Positions 23,261 to 33,419 of a stretch of 64,000 nt of DNA are shown here, piece by piece. Each line of letters opens with the position of its first letter. Position 1 is the first letter of the stretch. The position numbers and the translations under genes were made by a program. The DNA comes from Meghimatium bilineatum (lineage: Eukaryota > Mollusca > Gastropoda > Stylommatophora > Philomycidae): the NCBI GenBank assembly GCA_034231615.1, contig CM067306.1, forward strand, positions 62,606,813 to 62,670,812. The letters are read 5' to 3'. Below the pieces are notes generated by a model. It had not been told where the DNA came from, ran no database searches, and was given only the letters and a program-made list of their open reading frames with translations.

Positions 23261-23321
23261 CTTAAACTTTCTGGTTCAAGGCCACTAATGAGCAGATCCT
23301 GGGCCAACGGTCGCATGGGAC
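23261..23321 (-). CDS. Exon 19: short N-terminal exon of Fn3 domain 5
   Basis: 61 nt, phase 1 in and phase 2 out; acceptor TTATCTCTCCAG, donor GTAAGC. It codes PMRPLAQDLLISGLEPESL, strands A and B of the Fn3; the split Arg codon (AG/A) joins to LSW in the next exon. This intron position, just before the B-strand Trp, is unique in the array. Confidence 0.85.
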
Positions 23322-23812
23322 CTGGAGAGATAAGAAATAATTTAGTTATGTGACCATGTCAATCCATAATATCAGTGCACAAGTTTGTGAAAGAATATTA
23401 CATCTCGTTTCTCAAACTAACAAGTGACATGCACAATTGCAAAAAGTGAATCAACATACCTAATACCTAAAGAAAATTATTCTTTTTTTTGTGGTATTTT
23501 TTAGAACAATCTCTCCTTATCAAGTTGGTATCTGCAGTCTTGTCTATATTTCATAGTTGCAAGTGGCAAGCATACAAATTACTTGGTGCAAATGATATCT
23601 ATTTTTTTATAAATACCATTGATGATTTGTCTCATTCTGATTAGTGCAGAAATTCCTCATGTTTTTCCATTATTATTCTATCAGCCAGCCTATAATTACT
23701 TCCAAATACATTATTCTCCCATTATCAAAGCCCATTACTTCACATACTACCGTAAACATTACCTCACTCATTACTACAACTAAACAACCACTACTGCATG
23801 AAGAATACATAC

Positions 23813-23985
23813 TTGGCCGTCTGCTTAACGTCGTTGGATATGAAGGTGGGCTAACTCCATAAGGACTGAGTGCTCGAACCCGGAATCTGTAGTCTTCAGT
23901 GGGCAAAACATCTGGTACACGGTAGCGTGTGGTTGGTATACCACTAACTAAAGGTCGCCAGCCTTCTCGACCTGGGGTTTCACAC
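23813..23985 (-). CDS. Exon 18: C-half of Fn3 domain 4
   Basis: 173 nt, phase 2 in and phase 1 out; acceptor TTTTCCATTAG, donor GTATGT. It codes CETPGREGWRPLVSG, TTRYRVPDVLPTEDYRFRVR and SPYGVSPPSYPTTLSRR. A clear Fn3 E-G strand half with the DYRFRVR core and a basic tail. Confidence 0.92.
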
Positions 23986-24159
23986 CTAATGGAAAATAAT
24001 GTCACATATTAGAGAGTTTATCTCATAATCTGAAAATACCCACTAAGAGATTATATCTGATATTCTTGTATATTTATATCAGAGATTTTATCTATAAATT
24101 CTTAAAATATTTATATTCAACATTTAAAACTCTAACCATATTTATTTTATAGCAGGACA

Positions 24160-24290
24160 ATATTCCTACTACATTTCCAGCAGGATATAGTCCAGAGAAT
24201 GTAAATGTGCTGTGTCACTGTTGTATTTGTGCCAAAATAGGAATTCCCTTGTCATTCCGCCTTCTTTAGCCACCATTTTGTAGAAAAGAT
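24160..24290 (-). mobile_element. Degenerate family B element
   Basis: Reads AGCAGGACAATATTCCTACT, CATTTCCAGCAGGATATAGT, CCAGAGAATGTAAATGTGCT and CACTGTTGTATTTGTGCC. Confidence 0.65.
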
Positions 24291-24494
24291 GGAAATGTTT
24301 CTCTGAAGACAATGAGATAACTCCGTCTCATTTAATCATTGTGCCTTCCACTCTAGCATATCTTAGCCATGTATCAGCTCTCTCACTGCTTCTGACATCT
24401 TCATATATCTATGCATATATTATACAAATAGTTAAATAAATAAAACTCAACCATTATAAATACAAGTCTTCCTATCAAAATAGATAAAACTTAC

Positions 24495-24630
24495 TCAATC
24501 ATGTACAGCAGAGGGCTTTCCTCTGCTCCGTAAGGAGGGACTTCAACACGTCGCCATGACAACCTGGCACTCTGCAATTCTGGGTCATACTCTTCCACCT
24601 CCAATCGATCAACAGGCGTGCGACTTAGAG
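24495..24630 (-). CDS. Exon 17: N-half of Fn3 domain 4
   Basis: 136 nt, phase 1 in and phase 2 out; acceptor TATTGTGACAG, donor GTAAGT. It codes TPVDRLEVEEYDPE, SARLSWRRVEVPPYG and SPLLYMI, ending inside a Glu codon completed by the next exon. It has the same RVxxP...PLLYMIE pattern as domain 3. Confidence 0.9.
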
Positions 24631-24730
24631 CTGTCACAATAAGAAAAGACAAAAGTCAGCAAGATTTTTGGAATAATTAACTTTGATATGAATGACTAAG
24701 CAATAAGCACTTGTGATTTCAAAGACTAAT

Positions 24731-25660
24731 TAACCCCTTCACTGCAGAGGTATCCTTAAGGATATGATGGAAAGTTACCTCTATTTTGTGGACATCTCCT
24801 TACGGAGCGATGGACCATGTATTCATATAATGCATTGCTGAAAGCACCTTAAAGTGTTTGAATACTCTGATTGGCTAGTTCAAGCTGTCTAAAGGTAAAC
24901 AAACAATTGAAGTTCCCTATTTGCACATGTTTTTTAAGCATAATTATTACTTTCCGTGTGTTGACACATATGGCCTTTCTTTGTGTAGCCATTTTTCTTG
25001 ACCGTACTATGGAAACAACATACACTAAATGAATTTGAAAATTATAAACATTTGGAAGAAAATTTTTCAGATAATTCTAACATTCATTATCTGATTCAGG
25101 AAGTGATTTATAAAGTGTTCATTTGCATTGTGATACTAGTACTAATTTGGTAATTCAGATAATAGGTCCTGTATGCAGCGCATGTGTTTCAAATTTGGGA
25201 TACAGTAAAGTAAGCATTTTTATTTCCTATCAATAATGGTATAATGATTCAAAACATTGATCATGCAAACATTTTCAGAATATTTGAATGTATATCATTT
25301 GATACTATTATGCAACATATTTGTGATGCAACAAACAAATATGCTGACAATAATATTACTGATAGGAAAAACTTTGCATCCGGAATAAAACGGGTTAATA
25401 TGATTAGGTCTTTTTGACTGAAATAATGTTTCATTTTGTGAGACGAATGTATATAAAGGTTTTCACTTCTCCTCCATAATATAAAGAAGCATTATGCTTG
25501 TAAATTCATAAATTAGAGCATACAATAATAAAAGGCCTACACTCAAATTATTTATCATGAGAAAGCAATGAAAAATTGGTTAGAGGAAACACATTTAACA
25601 GCCCTTGAAATTTCCCCGCACTGCAGTTACAATTTGACCTTTTTACTCAGTGCAGCTAAG
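24731..25660. mobile_element. Candidate TTAA-associated (piggyBac-like) element within a minisatellite
   Basis: Left end TTAACCCCTTCACTGCAGAG. Two right ends are possible: ACGGGTTAA at 25391-25398, or CTCAGTGCAGCTAA at about 25657. Copies of one minisatellite unit (GCAATAAGCACTT, TTTCAAAGACTAA) lie on both sides, so the element interrupts an array. No transposase was seen. Confidence 0.5.
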
Positions 25661-25661
25661 G

Positions 25662-25825
25662 AATAAAGGAATAAGCACTTTCTATTTCAAAGACTAAGTA
25701 AGCAATAAGCACTTTTGATTTCAAAGACTAAGTACGCAATAGGCACTTTATATTTGAAAGCCTAAGAAATAAGCACTTTTTATTTGATAGGCTAAGCCAT
25801 AAACACTTTTAATTTGAAAGGTTCG
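25662..25825. repeat. About 40-bp minisatellite (right part of split array)
   Basis: Copies of GCAATAAGCACTTTTGATTT followed by CAAAGACTAAGTA; the same unit occurs at 24690-24730 across the inserted element. Confidence 0.75.
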
Positions 25826-26126
25826 ATACTGGTCCTTGATGTCTTGTTTACAAATGTATCTTCTCTGAGACCACTGACAGTTGATGCTTGAAGCTACAGA
25901 TTTAAATGCTTGGAGTGGTTTCTTTCAGCAGGCAGTATGATGCTTTGTTAAGAGGGATTGAGCACATATAGGGAAACCCTATTGCGATGATGTCAATCCT
26001 TGCACCTTTCAAATTTTTTTAATAGTTAATAGACGGATGCATTCAAATTACAAATTTGACAGTTGACAGCGGTATTCAATGTTACTCATCAGCCAACCAT
26101 ACAAACCACACAGTTAAAGAAATTAC

Positions 26127-26278
26127 CTAAAGTCCTAAACAACGATGTGGCTGGACTAGGCTCACTGAGAAGTCCATCTCTGGACTCAGCTCGAACACGG
26201 AAACGATAGTCCTGAGCAGGTTCAAGGTCACGAACTATGTAGTAGTTGTTTGGAATACGTCGAGCCAGTTCTCTCCAT
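26127..26278 (-). CDS. Exon 16: C-half of Fn3 domain 3
   Basis: 152 nt, phase 2 in and phase 1 out; acceptor CATAATGCAG, donor GTAATT. It begins with the third base of a split Arg codon, then WRELARRIPNNYYIVRDLEP, DYRFRVRAESRDG and SEPSPATSLFR. This is the second half of a classical Fn3, with the Tyr corner at DYRF. Confidence 0.9.
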
Positions 26279-26399
26279 CTGCATTATGGAATAAATTTAG
26301 ATTTGGCTTATAATATTTATAATAGGTATCGTGATCACTGCAGCAAAACTGCAATAAGTAACCCACATAACAGCACACACAAATCAATGATAAATATTC

Positions 26400-26575
26400 T
26401 TCTTCTTCTTCTTCTTCTTCAGCGTACATTCTCAAACTCCTGCTGAATTCTCTTGTAGCAGGACATGTCCTACGAGATTTCCAGCAGAATGTAGTCCAGA
26501 GAATGGAAATGCGTTGTGTCGCCGTTTTATTTGCGCCAATGGCCCGACACATCCGTCTTTGGCGGTGTTAAATAT
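26400..26575 (-). mobile_element. Family B short element, best-preserved copy
   Basis: Reads (CTT)n, CAGCGTACATTCTCAAACTC, CTGCTGAATTCTCTTGTAGC, AGGACATGTCCTACGAGATT, TCCAGCAGAATGTAGTCCAG, GCGTTGTGTCGCCGTTTTAT, GCGCCAATGGCCCGACACAT. Sense-strand orientation of the element equals the host gene. Confidence 0.85.
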
Positions 26576-26629
26576 TCAACCTGTAATTTCTGTTTGCCAT
26601 TATTTTACTTTTCTTGTAAAGAAAAGGAT

Positions 26630-26940
26630 GGAGGAGCACGGTAGCCTGGTTGATAGTGAGCTTGCTTACTATCACTGGGTTACAGCGTGCCAGATTTGAA
26701 ACCACGTCAGGACAAAAAAGTCCGGGCTGTGATTTTTTGCTTGACGCGACCACTCCTCATGTTGACTCAGTTGTAAATGAGTACCTAATGCATGAGTTGG
26801 GGGAGGTAGGACAGCAAGAAAGGGAACTGGTCACCCCACCTAATAATTGATGCAGCTTAGTACATGAAGAGAGTACATGAGGAGTTATCTTCTTCCCTGA
26901 CGGCAGATTGCTGCCATAGGACCTACCTTTACATTTACCA
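26630..26940 (+). mobile_element. tRNA-derived SINE, second family (C)
   Basis: About 310 bp: A-box-like TAGCCTGGTTG, B-box-like AGATTTGAAACC, then GTCCGGGCTGTGATTTTTTG, CTCAGTTGTAAATGAGTACC, GGGAACTGGTCACCCCACCT and the end CCTGACGGCAGATTGCTGCC, CCTACCTTTACATTTACC. Collinear with 57070-57350. Confidence 0.78.
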
Positions 26941-27109
26941 ACTTTTCTTGATGTTTATTTCCTTTTTAGTTTCCTTCTATGACATACATGGAAAATTCAA
27001 TGTTGATATTTTTTTTCCCATTTGGGCTCTAGCAACACACAGGTTTTTCACATTATCTGGAACCTGTGATCAAACCACTAACAAAAATAGATGAAGAATG
27101 CAATTTAGT

Positions 27110-27256
27110 AAATGAACACTAAGGTCATCTGTATTTAAGTGAATGAACATCAAGTTCACCTGTATTTCAGAGAATTAACATCAAGTTTACCTGTATTTCA
27201 GAGAATGAACATCATCGTCATATATGTATCAGTGAATAAATATCAACTCACCTGTA
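27110..27256. repeat. 31-bp array in register with the exon 15 donor
   Basis: CCTGTA or a variant recurs at 27129, 27159, 27190, 27221 (decayed) and 27251, the last being the true exon/intron border. In sense orientation units read TGAAATACAG/GTGAACTTGA. Confidence 0.85.
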
Positions 27257-27405
27257 AGATGGGGGTTCCTGCATTTCAATCATGTAAAGTAAGGGCTCAT
27301 CTGAGTTGTCAAAAGCAGGTATGTTTACCCTGTTCCACTGAAGACGTGCCGTTCCTTCTTCAATCTCAGTGATTATTGGACGGGTTACAGGTACCCCAGT
27401 AAAGG
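27252..27405 (-). CDS. Exon 15: N-half of Fn3 domain 3
   Basis: 154 nt, phase 1 in and phase 2 out; acceptor GTTACTTTCAG, donor GTGAGT. It codes PVTRPIITEIEEGTARLQW, then RVNIPAFDNSDEPLLYMIEM. The PLLYMIE strand is shared with Fn3 domain 4 and resembles the domain at the window start. Its donor lies at the edge of, and in register with, a 31-bp tandem array (see findings). Confidence 0.9.
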
Positions 27406-27620
27406 CTGAAAGTAACCAAATAAATTAAACATTTACATGATATCTGATCAACAGCTGACCCATCCCAATCACAATATTTCTGTGACTGCATCCAGAACTG
27501 GATCTTGCAATATTCTGACCGTCCAGATCAAAATATTTATGTGACTGGTTGCAAAACTAGATCTTGTTACATTCTGACCAAACCATATCAAAATATTTGT
27601 ATATCAATGTTAAATTTGAA

Positions 27621-28499
27621 CTCTTTCACTACATCATAGGATCGAATATTTGATCCTTTGGTGCCATTACAAACTACATAGAGTTGATAAAGCGACGTAT
27701 ACTTTTTTTAAAATTTAATCATTTTTGGTATTTATAGCAACATAAGGATTGCAAGTGTAATATGTCCACTTTACTTCTGGCACAATTTTGATGTGTTATG
27801 ATATAAATTTTGTAGTTTATCGATAAGTTTTAAACGTGTGTGGTATATGATGTCATTTGTCCTTATATTTTATTTGATATTTTTTTGAGAGTGCACTTAT
27901 GTTTTGTGCAAAAATAAACATTTGGTTTAATTTGGCCACATAAATTTTGAAATCCAACCTGGCAACATACCTAAGCCAAGTTTTGAAGATTTAAAGTATA
28001 AACTTGTGTTAGAACACCATTTTGTATAAAAAATGTAAATAGGAGTTGTAAATCTACTTCCAAACTTAAAAACTCCAGGTCCAATATTTTGTGAATAACA
28101 AACATAATTGAAGCACTATGCCTATGTACTATAGGCCCTATGTTTTGTTTTCATAATTGCATTATGTAAAAAAAACTGATATGCTTTGAGTGGAAGTTAT
28201 TGATTTGGAAGTTTAGTAAGTTCACATTTCATATCCAAATTATTTTATTTTTTAATTTATACATTAGGCCTGTATATTTTATTTTTAAAATTAATTTTTC
28301 AATAATAAAAAATATTTTCTTCACAATAAACTTGTGATAACCAAAATCTTTGTCCATTTATGTTTCAAAATATATATATATTACATTATAATTTAAAAAT
28401 ATTTAAAAATACTGCTGCTTGTTCCCATGATGAATGTGCAAAAAAACATCTAAAAAATTACTTTCATCAAAATGCTAAAAATACTTCATAGTGAATGAG
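27621..28499. mobile_element. Candidate TTAA-type non-autonomous element, 879 bp
   Basis: Ends are inverted: left CTCTTTCACTACATCATAG, right (reverse complement) CTCATTCACTATGAAGTA. The flanks are TGAA on the left (a decayed TTAA?) and TTAA on the right. Internal sequence is very AT-rich without coding. Confidence 0.6.
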
Positions 28500-28889
28500 T
28501 TAAGTACCAGATTGGCCATTGTCTAACCTAACCAGATCAAAATATTTCGGTATCTGCTTTAAGAATCAGATCTGATCATTTGCTGACATAACCTACTAAA
28601 CAAACATTTTATGACTTTGAAACAGAAATAATAATCATCATCAGGTGCCATCTCCACATTAAGGTTGGCTACAACTGACGTCTGGTTCAATACTCTCTGT
28701 GTCTTGCATTGTTTGTGTACTCTGTTAGAATTTATCCTGTTCCTTTCATGATGTTTCCCACCCACTTGTATCTCTGTCTACCTCATACTCACCTCCCCTC
28801 AACTCTTTCTTCAAGTAAGGTCTTAAACAGATTTTTTCCATTATAGCCTATTGTAATAATTTTCTGATCAACTTTAATATGCAGTAATG

Positions 28890-29215
28890 TCTTGTAATTA
28901 TAATAAGAAAGCTGAGATTTCTTGGCCATATAAAGATACATAACAACATGGAAAAATTAGTAATGGAAGGTATGGCTGCTGGTAGCAAGAGTAAGGCTGC
29001 CCAAGAAGGTGATAGATAAGAGACATATCATATAGTTTAAAAGTGCTCTTTGCTGCAGTAATGTTATGACTCACCCAGAAATGTTATGACTCACCCAGAA
29101 ATGTTATGACTCACCCAGAAATGTTATGACTCACCTAGAAATGTTATGAGTTAAGAGGAATAAAGAATATTAAGTTCTAGAAAGAATATGGCACTTGAGA
29201 ATGTTTTGTAGTCAC
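28890..29215 (+). mobile_element. LINE 3' end, FWKxYVT family, with internal 20-bp array
   Basis: Plus reading LRFLGHIKIHNNMEKLVMEG, then an expanded array, then GIKNIKF and KEYGT. It is collinear with the copies at 13.5 and 49.0 kb. Confidence 0.75.
29060..29150. repeat. 20-bp tandem repeat, about 4 copies
   Basis: Repeats of GTTATGACTCACCCAGAAAT; each unit carries GGGTGAGTCAT on the host sense strand. It arose inside the LINE fragment. Confidence 0.9.
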
Positions 29216-29680
29216 ATGACAAGTAATCCAGAAAATTACATCAAAGATGCAGCTATTTAGCTGCCTTCGTCACCTATTTCACATTTGATGACCAGATTTG
29301 ATATGAAATTGATTAGTTGTGGAAATAATATGCCAGTGCTTAAGTGAGGTAGGGATAAAAACTATAAAATTAAAAACTAGAAAGAAAAACTTGAAGAAAA
29401 ACTACTCGGAAAAAATACACACAAAAATACAAATTGTGGTACTAGAAAACTTTTTAATTTTTGTACACATAAAATTTGTGCGCAAGTAAAATATATTTGC
29501 AAGAAAAAATTTAAAAATTACAATAATTTTTAGTAAGTACAGTCACTTATATAATTATTGCAATTATCTTTAGTAAGCACAGTTGCTGATATAATGACTA
29601 CAATCATTTTTAATAAGTACAATCATTGATATAAATGAGCTAATCAATTATAATCATGGCTCACAGTCAAATAAACATAC

Positions 29681-29992
29681 CTTTTGCTCTTGGAATCCAG
29701 ACTGGTTCTGTGGGTTGGCTGATCCCATAAGGTGTTTGAGCTCGAATCCTGATGTTGTAGTCTCTATCTGAGTCCAGATCTGACAGGTAGATACTTGGTT
29801 TTTTGACACGGCTAGCCAGTGGTACCCACTCTTCACTTGGTAGCTTCTGAGCTTCTACACGGTATGTGACTGGTGGTACAGACATCGAGCGACCAGTATA
29901 ATCTGAAATCTCTGCTGGCTTCCAGCCTATCTGTATGGTTTCCTTGCCATAGTCGGACACATATGGTCGCGCTTTGGGCAACACAGGGCGTA
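29681..29992 (-). CDS. Exon 14: Fn3 domain 2, complete in one exon
   Basis: 312 nt, phase 1 at both ends, acceptor ATATTTCTGCAG, donor GTATGT. It codes a whole Fn3: ETIQIGWKPAEI (B-strand Trp), PPVTYRVEAQKLPSEEWVPL, and DRDYNIRIRAQTPYGISQP, ending WIPRAK. Phe of the usual DYxFRV core is Ile here. It has the long C-C' loop with a PAE motif shared with several later domains. Confidence 0.92.
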
Positions 29993-30079
29993 CTGCAGAA
30001 ATATTCACAAATTTGTTATACTTCTGCTACAGACATACTGAGATATTGAAAAAATTGTTGTTATTGTGATCTATAATTC

Positions 30080-30320
30080 TCACACGCATGTTTGGCAACC
30101 GGGGCCTGGAATTCTAGTTCATGGTGCAAAGAGTAGGACCACAGTCTTCCAACCAAAGTTGGGGAATAGGCTAACACCTGTGAAGAAAATTGTAAGTGTC
30201 ACATCTTGTCTCAATTTCATACTTTTGTCCTCTATCAAATTATCCCCATGGATGACAAAGAGATGCAGTCCAGCAAATATTGCAACTTTTGTCCTTTTGT
30301 GTCAGACAGGATAAGAAGTG
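30080..30320 (+). mobile_element. Interspersed repeat family F
   Basis: Shares GAATTCTAGTTCATGGTGCA, TGTCACATCTTGTCTCA, ATCCCCATGGATGACAAAG, AGATGCAGTCCAGCAAATAT and TTTTGTCCTTTTGTGTCAGA with the 32.4-kb copy. Class unknown. Confidence 0.6.
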
Positions 30321-30661
30321 AAGATATAGGCCTATGGGGATGAATAGGTAAAATCTGATGGCCAATCAGATCGAATACTAAACATTAGGTGGCAGGACAA
30401 GATAAAAAAAAGAAGGGATATGAAGATGAACAGGCCAAGATCTGATAGATATTCAAAGATATTTTGAGCACATACTCAGAAAACAAACAAAAGATATAGC
30501 AAGAATATCAATAACATAGGAGCACGGAGAAAAGAGACTACAGAAAACTTGACTGAGATGAGAATCACATTCAATGAGGCTGAGATCATATTCAAGAATA
30601 AAGACAAGTGAAAATCCATGTCTGTGACCTATGCACATGAAGATCCTAGGAGGCCCAAGAA

Positions 30662-30830
30662 CTTGATTAATTGATTATGTGATTATAACACAAGTTCTAG
30701 AAACCTACTCAAAAAACTTGATTAATTGATTATGTGATTATAACACAAGTTCTAGAAACCTACTCAAAAAACTTGATTAATTGATTATGTGATTATAACA
30801 AAAGTTCTAGAAACCTACCCTAAGAGTTGA
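30662..30830. repeat. About 56-bp tandem repeat, 3 copies
   Basis: TTGATTAATTGATTATGTGA followed by TTATAACACAAGTTCTAGAA repeats at 30666, 30722 and 30778. Confidence 0.92.
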
Positions 30831-31469
30831 TAAGAGAGTCACAAAGTTAGGCAAAATATTGTCTGGCAAAGTGAAAACTGTAGTAAACAGCTCCTGCTTT
30901 TTCAGGGATACTAATACAAAACAGAAACTTATAGAACATAAGCAATAAGACCCATAATCCATCAGGGTGGTAGAGGCGCCACATTGGAGACAGACTTCAG
31001 CACAAAATTCCTCCACACACCTCTGAACTCAGTCACAGACAAGTGTAGAAAAATTATACCCAGACCATTCCTTTATGTTATACATCTAATATTTTCTTTT
31101 ATCATCTATTCTCTTTTTCCTTTCATCTGTTCCTTGCAAAACAGTTTTAGAAACTGAGTTGTTGTCTAATTTTATGTCCAAGCGAAGCTAATTTATACCT
31201 TTTCACTACTACAGAAAGTAGTTCTTGATAACCTGCAAGTTTATTCATTTACAGACAAATGAATATATTTGTCTTATATTTTACATAGCTGATTTTTAAC
31301 AGACTTCTGTAGCATGTATATTCAAGAGCCTGAATCTTTCTTTCTGTATCAGCATTTACTGTCCCGTCCAGCTCTCACAACCATGCAAAAAAATAGTTAG
31401 CACTAGCGATCCGTATAGGTTGTGAGCCTTATCTTGATCTCATTTCTAAATCTGATTAGCCAAAACCAC

Positions 31470-31658
31470 GACCTCTGATATAACAGGCTTGTGTGCAGCT
31501 TCACTTTGTTAAGCCAATCCAACTATTACCTAGCTTGTCACTGTTTCTTTTGTTTTATGCTTTGTTTTGCCAGCCAAGGAAAAGCACAGTAATAGTCGGA
31601 TTAGCATTACACAGTGACATAAATTTAGTTAGCTCTCTGGCCTGTTATGTCAGAGGTC
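31470..31658. mobile_element. Inverted-repeat (MITE-like) element, 189 bp
   Basis: Ends GACCTCTGATATAACAGGC and, in reverse complement, GACCTCTGACATAACAGGC; similarity extends inward about 75 bp (CCAATCCAACTATTAC versus CTAATCCGACTATTAC). No clear target-site duplication. Confidence 0.75.
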
Positions 31659-31717
31659 ATTAAAAATTAAAAGAGGACATATTTTGAGAGAGACATGGAT
31701 TGTTCAAGGGCACTAAC

Positions 31718-31762
31718 CTGGTGTTTCAGTTTCTCTTAATGCAGATTCTCTTCTCTTAGGTT
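31718..31762 (-). CDS. Exon 13: 45-nt linker exon between Fn3 1 and Fn3 2
   Basis: 45 nt, phase 1 at both ends, acceptor TCACCAACCAG and donor GTTAGT. It codes a charged linker (PKRRESALRETETP) containing an R-R-x-S-like basophilic kinase pattern (RRES). The frame remains open with or without it, so it is a cassette candidate. An inverted-repeat element lies 59 bp downstream in the sense direction (31470-31658). Confidence 0.65.
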
Positions 31763-31849
31763 CTGGTTGGTGAAAGAAAATACAATATAAACTGAATAAT
31801 GTTAATCTGTGATACAATGCAGTACAAAGTAATTAATAAATAAACACTT

Positions 31850-32075
31850 TTATCTGCCATGTAGAAGGTGATTACTGAGGTTTTATGAGTGGTTTTGGCT
31901 GTCTCATTCAATAGAGGGTTAAAGTAAGTAACCTAGAAGCCATGCTGAAGTTGGATGTATCAGGCTGAAGGGCACAGCCAAGCTGTATACATGTAAAGCA
32001 TGACACAACGCATTATGTTCTCCAGACATCCTGCTAATCTGCAGAAATTTGAGAACAAATGTACACGTAGAAGAA
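31850..32075 (+). mobile_element. Family A short element
   Basis: Reads TGACTGAGG-like block, GCCATGCTGAAGTTGGATGT, GTATCAGGCTGAAGGGCACA, CATGACACAACGCATTATGT, CATCCTGCTAATCTGCAGAA and TTTGAGAACAAATG with an AGAAGAAGA tail. Confidence 0.78.
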
Positions 32076-32134
32076 GACTTTTGTAAACATGAATTTTGTT
32101 GAGGTAATATGAGCCGGGGAGTATAAAGTATGTT

Positions 32135-32400
32135 ATGCTACAGTTTAAGTTGCAGCATATAGGGGTCTCGGCTTAGCATGGTGCTCCACAATCCCTGTGC
32201 TACAGTTTCAGTTGCAGCATATAGGGGTCTCGGCTTAGCATGGTGCTCCACAATCCCTGTGCTACAGTTTAAGTTGCAGCATATAGGGATCTTGCCTTAG
32301 CATGGTGCTCCACAATCCCTGTGCTACAGTTTCATTTGCAGCATATAGGGGTCTCGCCTTAACATGGTGCTCCAAAATCCCTGTGCTACAGTTTAAGTTG
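32135..32400. repeat. About 64-bp tandem repeat, 4 copies
   Basis: Units TGCTACAGTTTAAGTTGCAG, CATATAGGGGTCTCGGCTTA and GCATGGTGCTCCACAATCCC. A stray partial unit recurs at 33270-33320, after the next array. Confidence 0.93.
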
Positions 32401-32404
32401 TGGC

Positions 32405-32695
32405 AGTGCCTGTGTGACAACCAGGACCTGGACTTCTAGTTCAAGGTGCAAATAATATGGACACTGTCTTATTTTCAGGCATGTCATGGGAGGTGTCTAA
32501 AGAAAGTTGAGGGGGGGGGAAGCTGATGACCTGCCATCTGTGAAAAAAATTGTTATTCTCACATCTTGTCTCATTTTTTTAAATCAAACAATCCCCATGA
32601 ATAACAAGGAGATGCAAGTCAGTGGACATTGCTCCTTTGCCCTTTTGTAGTAGACTTCTAGGTGATGAGACTCCTATATCTGTCATCACTGTGAA
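32405..32695 (+). mobile_element. Interspersed repeat family F, second copy
   Basis: Reads GACTTCTAGTTCAAGGTGCA, TCTCACATCTTGTCTCATTT, AATCCCCATGAATAACAAGG and AGTGGACATTGCTCCTTTGC, parallel to 30080-30320. It inserted next to or within the 64-bp array. Confidence 0.6.
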
Positions 32696-32917
32696 TGGGT
32701 CAACAAATCTGATAGAAGAATGATGAACTAATTGACCCAGAAGTGTGTGCTGTGCTCCTGGCAGGATATGGCACGCTGTAACGTTTCCCTTTGAGGACTA
32801 AACATTCATCCATAAAGCCCTCTTACACAACCTTCGAAACTTTATATGAGGACAGATGTTGCCTCAGTTACACAACAGAGAAGGATCTGCAATTTGTCAG
32901 ATATGATATGGACAGTC

Positions 32918-33275
32918 AAGATCTACCTGCTCACAGGTAAAGGGATTATTTCATCATCATCCTGTGTAAAGATCTACCTGCTCACAGGTAAAGGGATTAT
33001 TTCATCATCATCATCCTGTGTCAAGATCTACCTGCTCACAGGTAAAGGGATTATTTCATCATCATCCTGTGTCAAGATCTACCTGCTCACAGGTAAAGGG
33101 ATTATTTCATCATCATCATGTGTCAAGACTTACCTGCTCACAGGTAAAGGGATTATTTCATCATCATCATCCTGTGTCAAGATCTACCTGCTCACAGGTA
33201 AAGGGATTATTTCATCATCATCCTGTGTCAAGACTTACCTGCTCACAGGTAAAGGGATTATTTCATCATCAAGTT
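32918..33275. repeat. 48/51-bp tandem repeat, 7 copies
   Basis: Units AAGATCTACCTGCTCACAGG, TAAAGGGATTATTTCATCAT then a variable (CAT)2-4. Because 48 and 51 are multiples of three, a 154-codon frame is open on plus. Confidence 0.95.
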
Positions 33276-33419
33276 GCAGCATATACCATAGGTGTCTAGG
33301 CCCAGCCTAGTGCTCCACTTATTTAATTAACTATAATGCATCTACATAAATAGTGTAGCATGGCAGTTGTATACAAGCGAGAAGTCAATGTGATTTGGTC
33401 AGCTCAAACTGACAGTAAG

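Noticed and set aside
32846..33310. 154-codon plus-strand ORF of VKIYLLTGKGIISSSS repeats
   Set aside because: Made entirely by a 48/51-bp minisatellite whose unit length is a multiple of three; it is intronic and antisense to the gene. I also tested the array as a repeated sense-strand cassette exon, but a phase-1 reading hits TGA at once.
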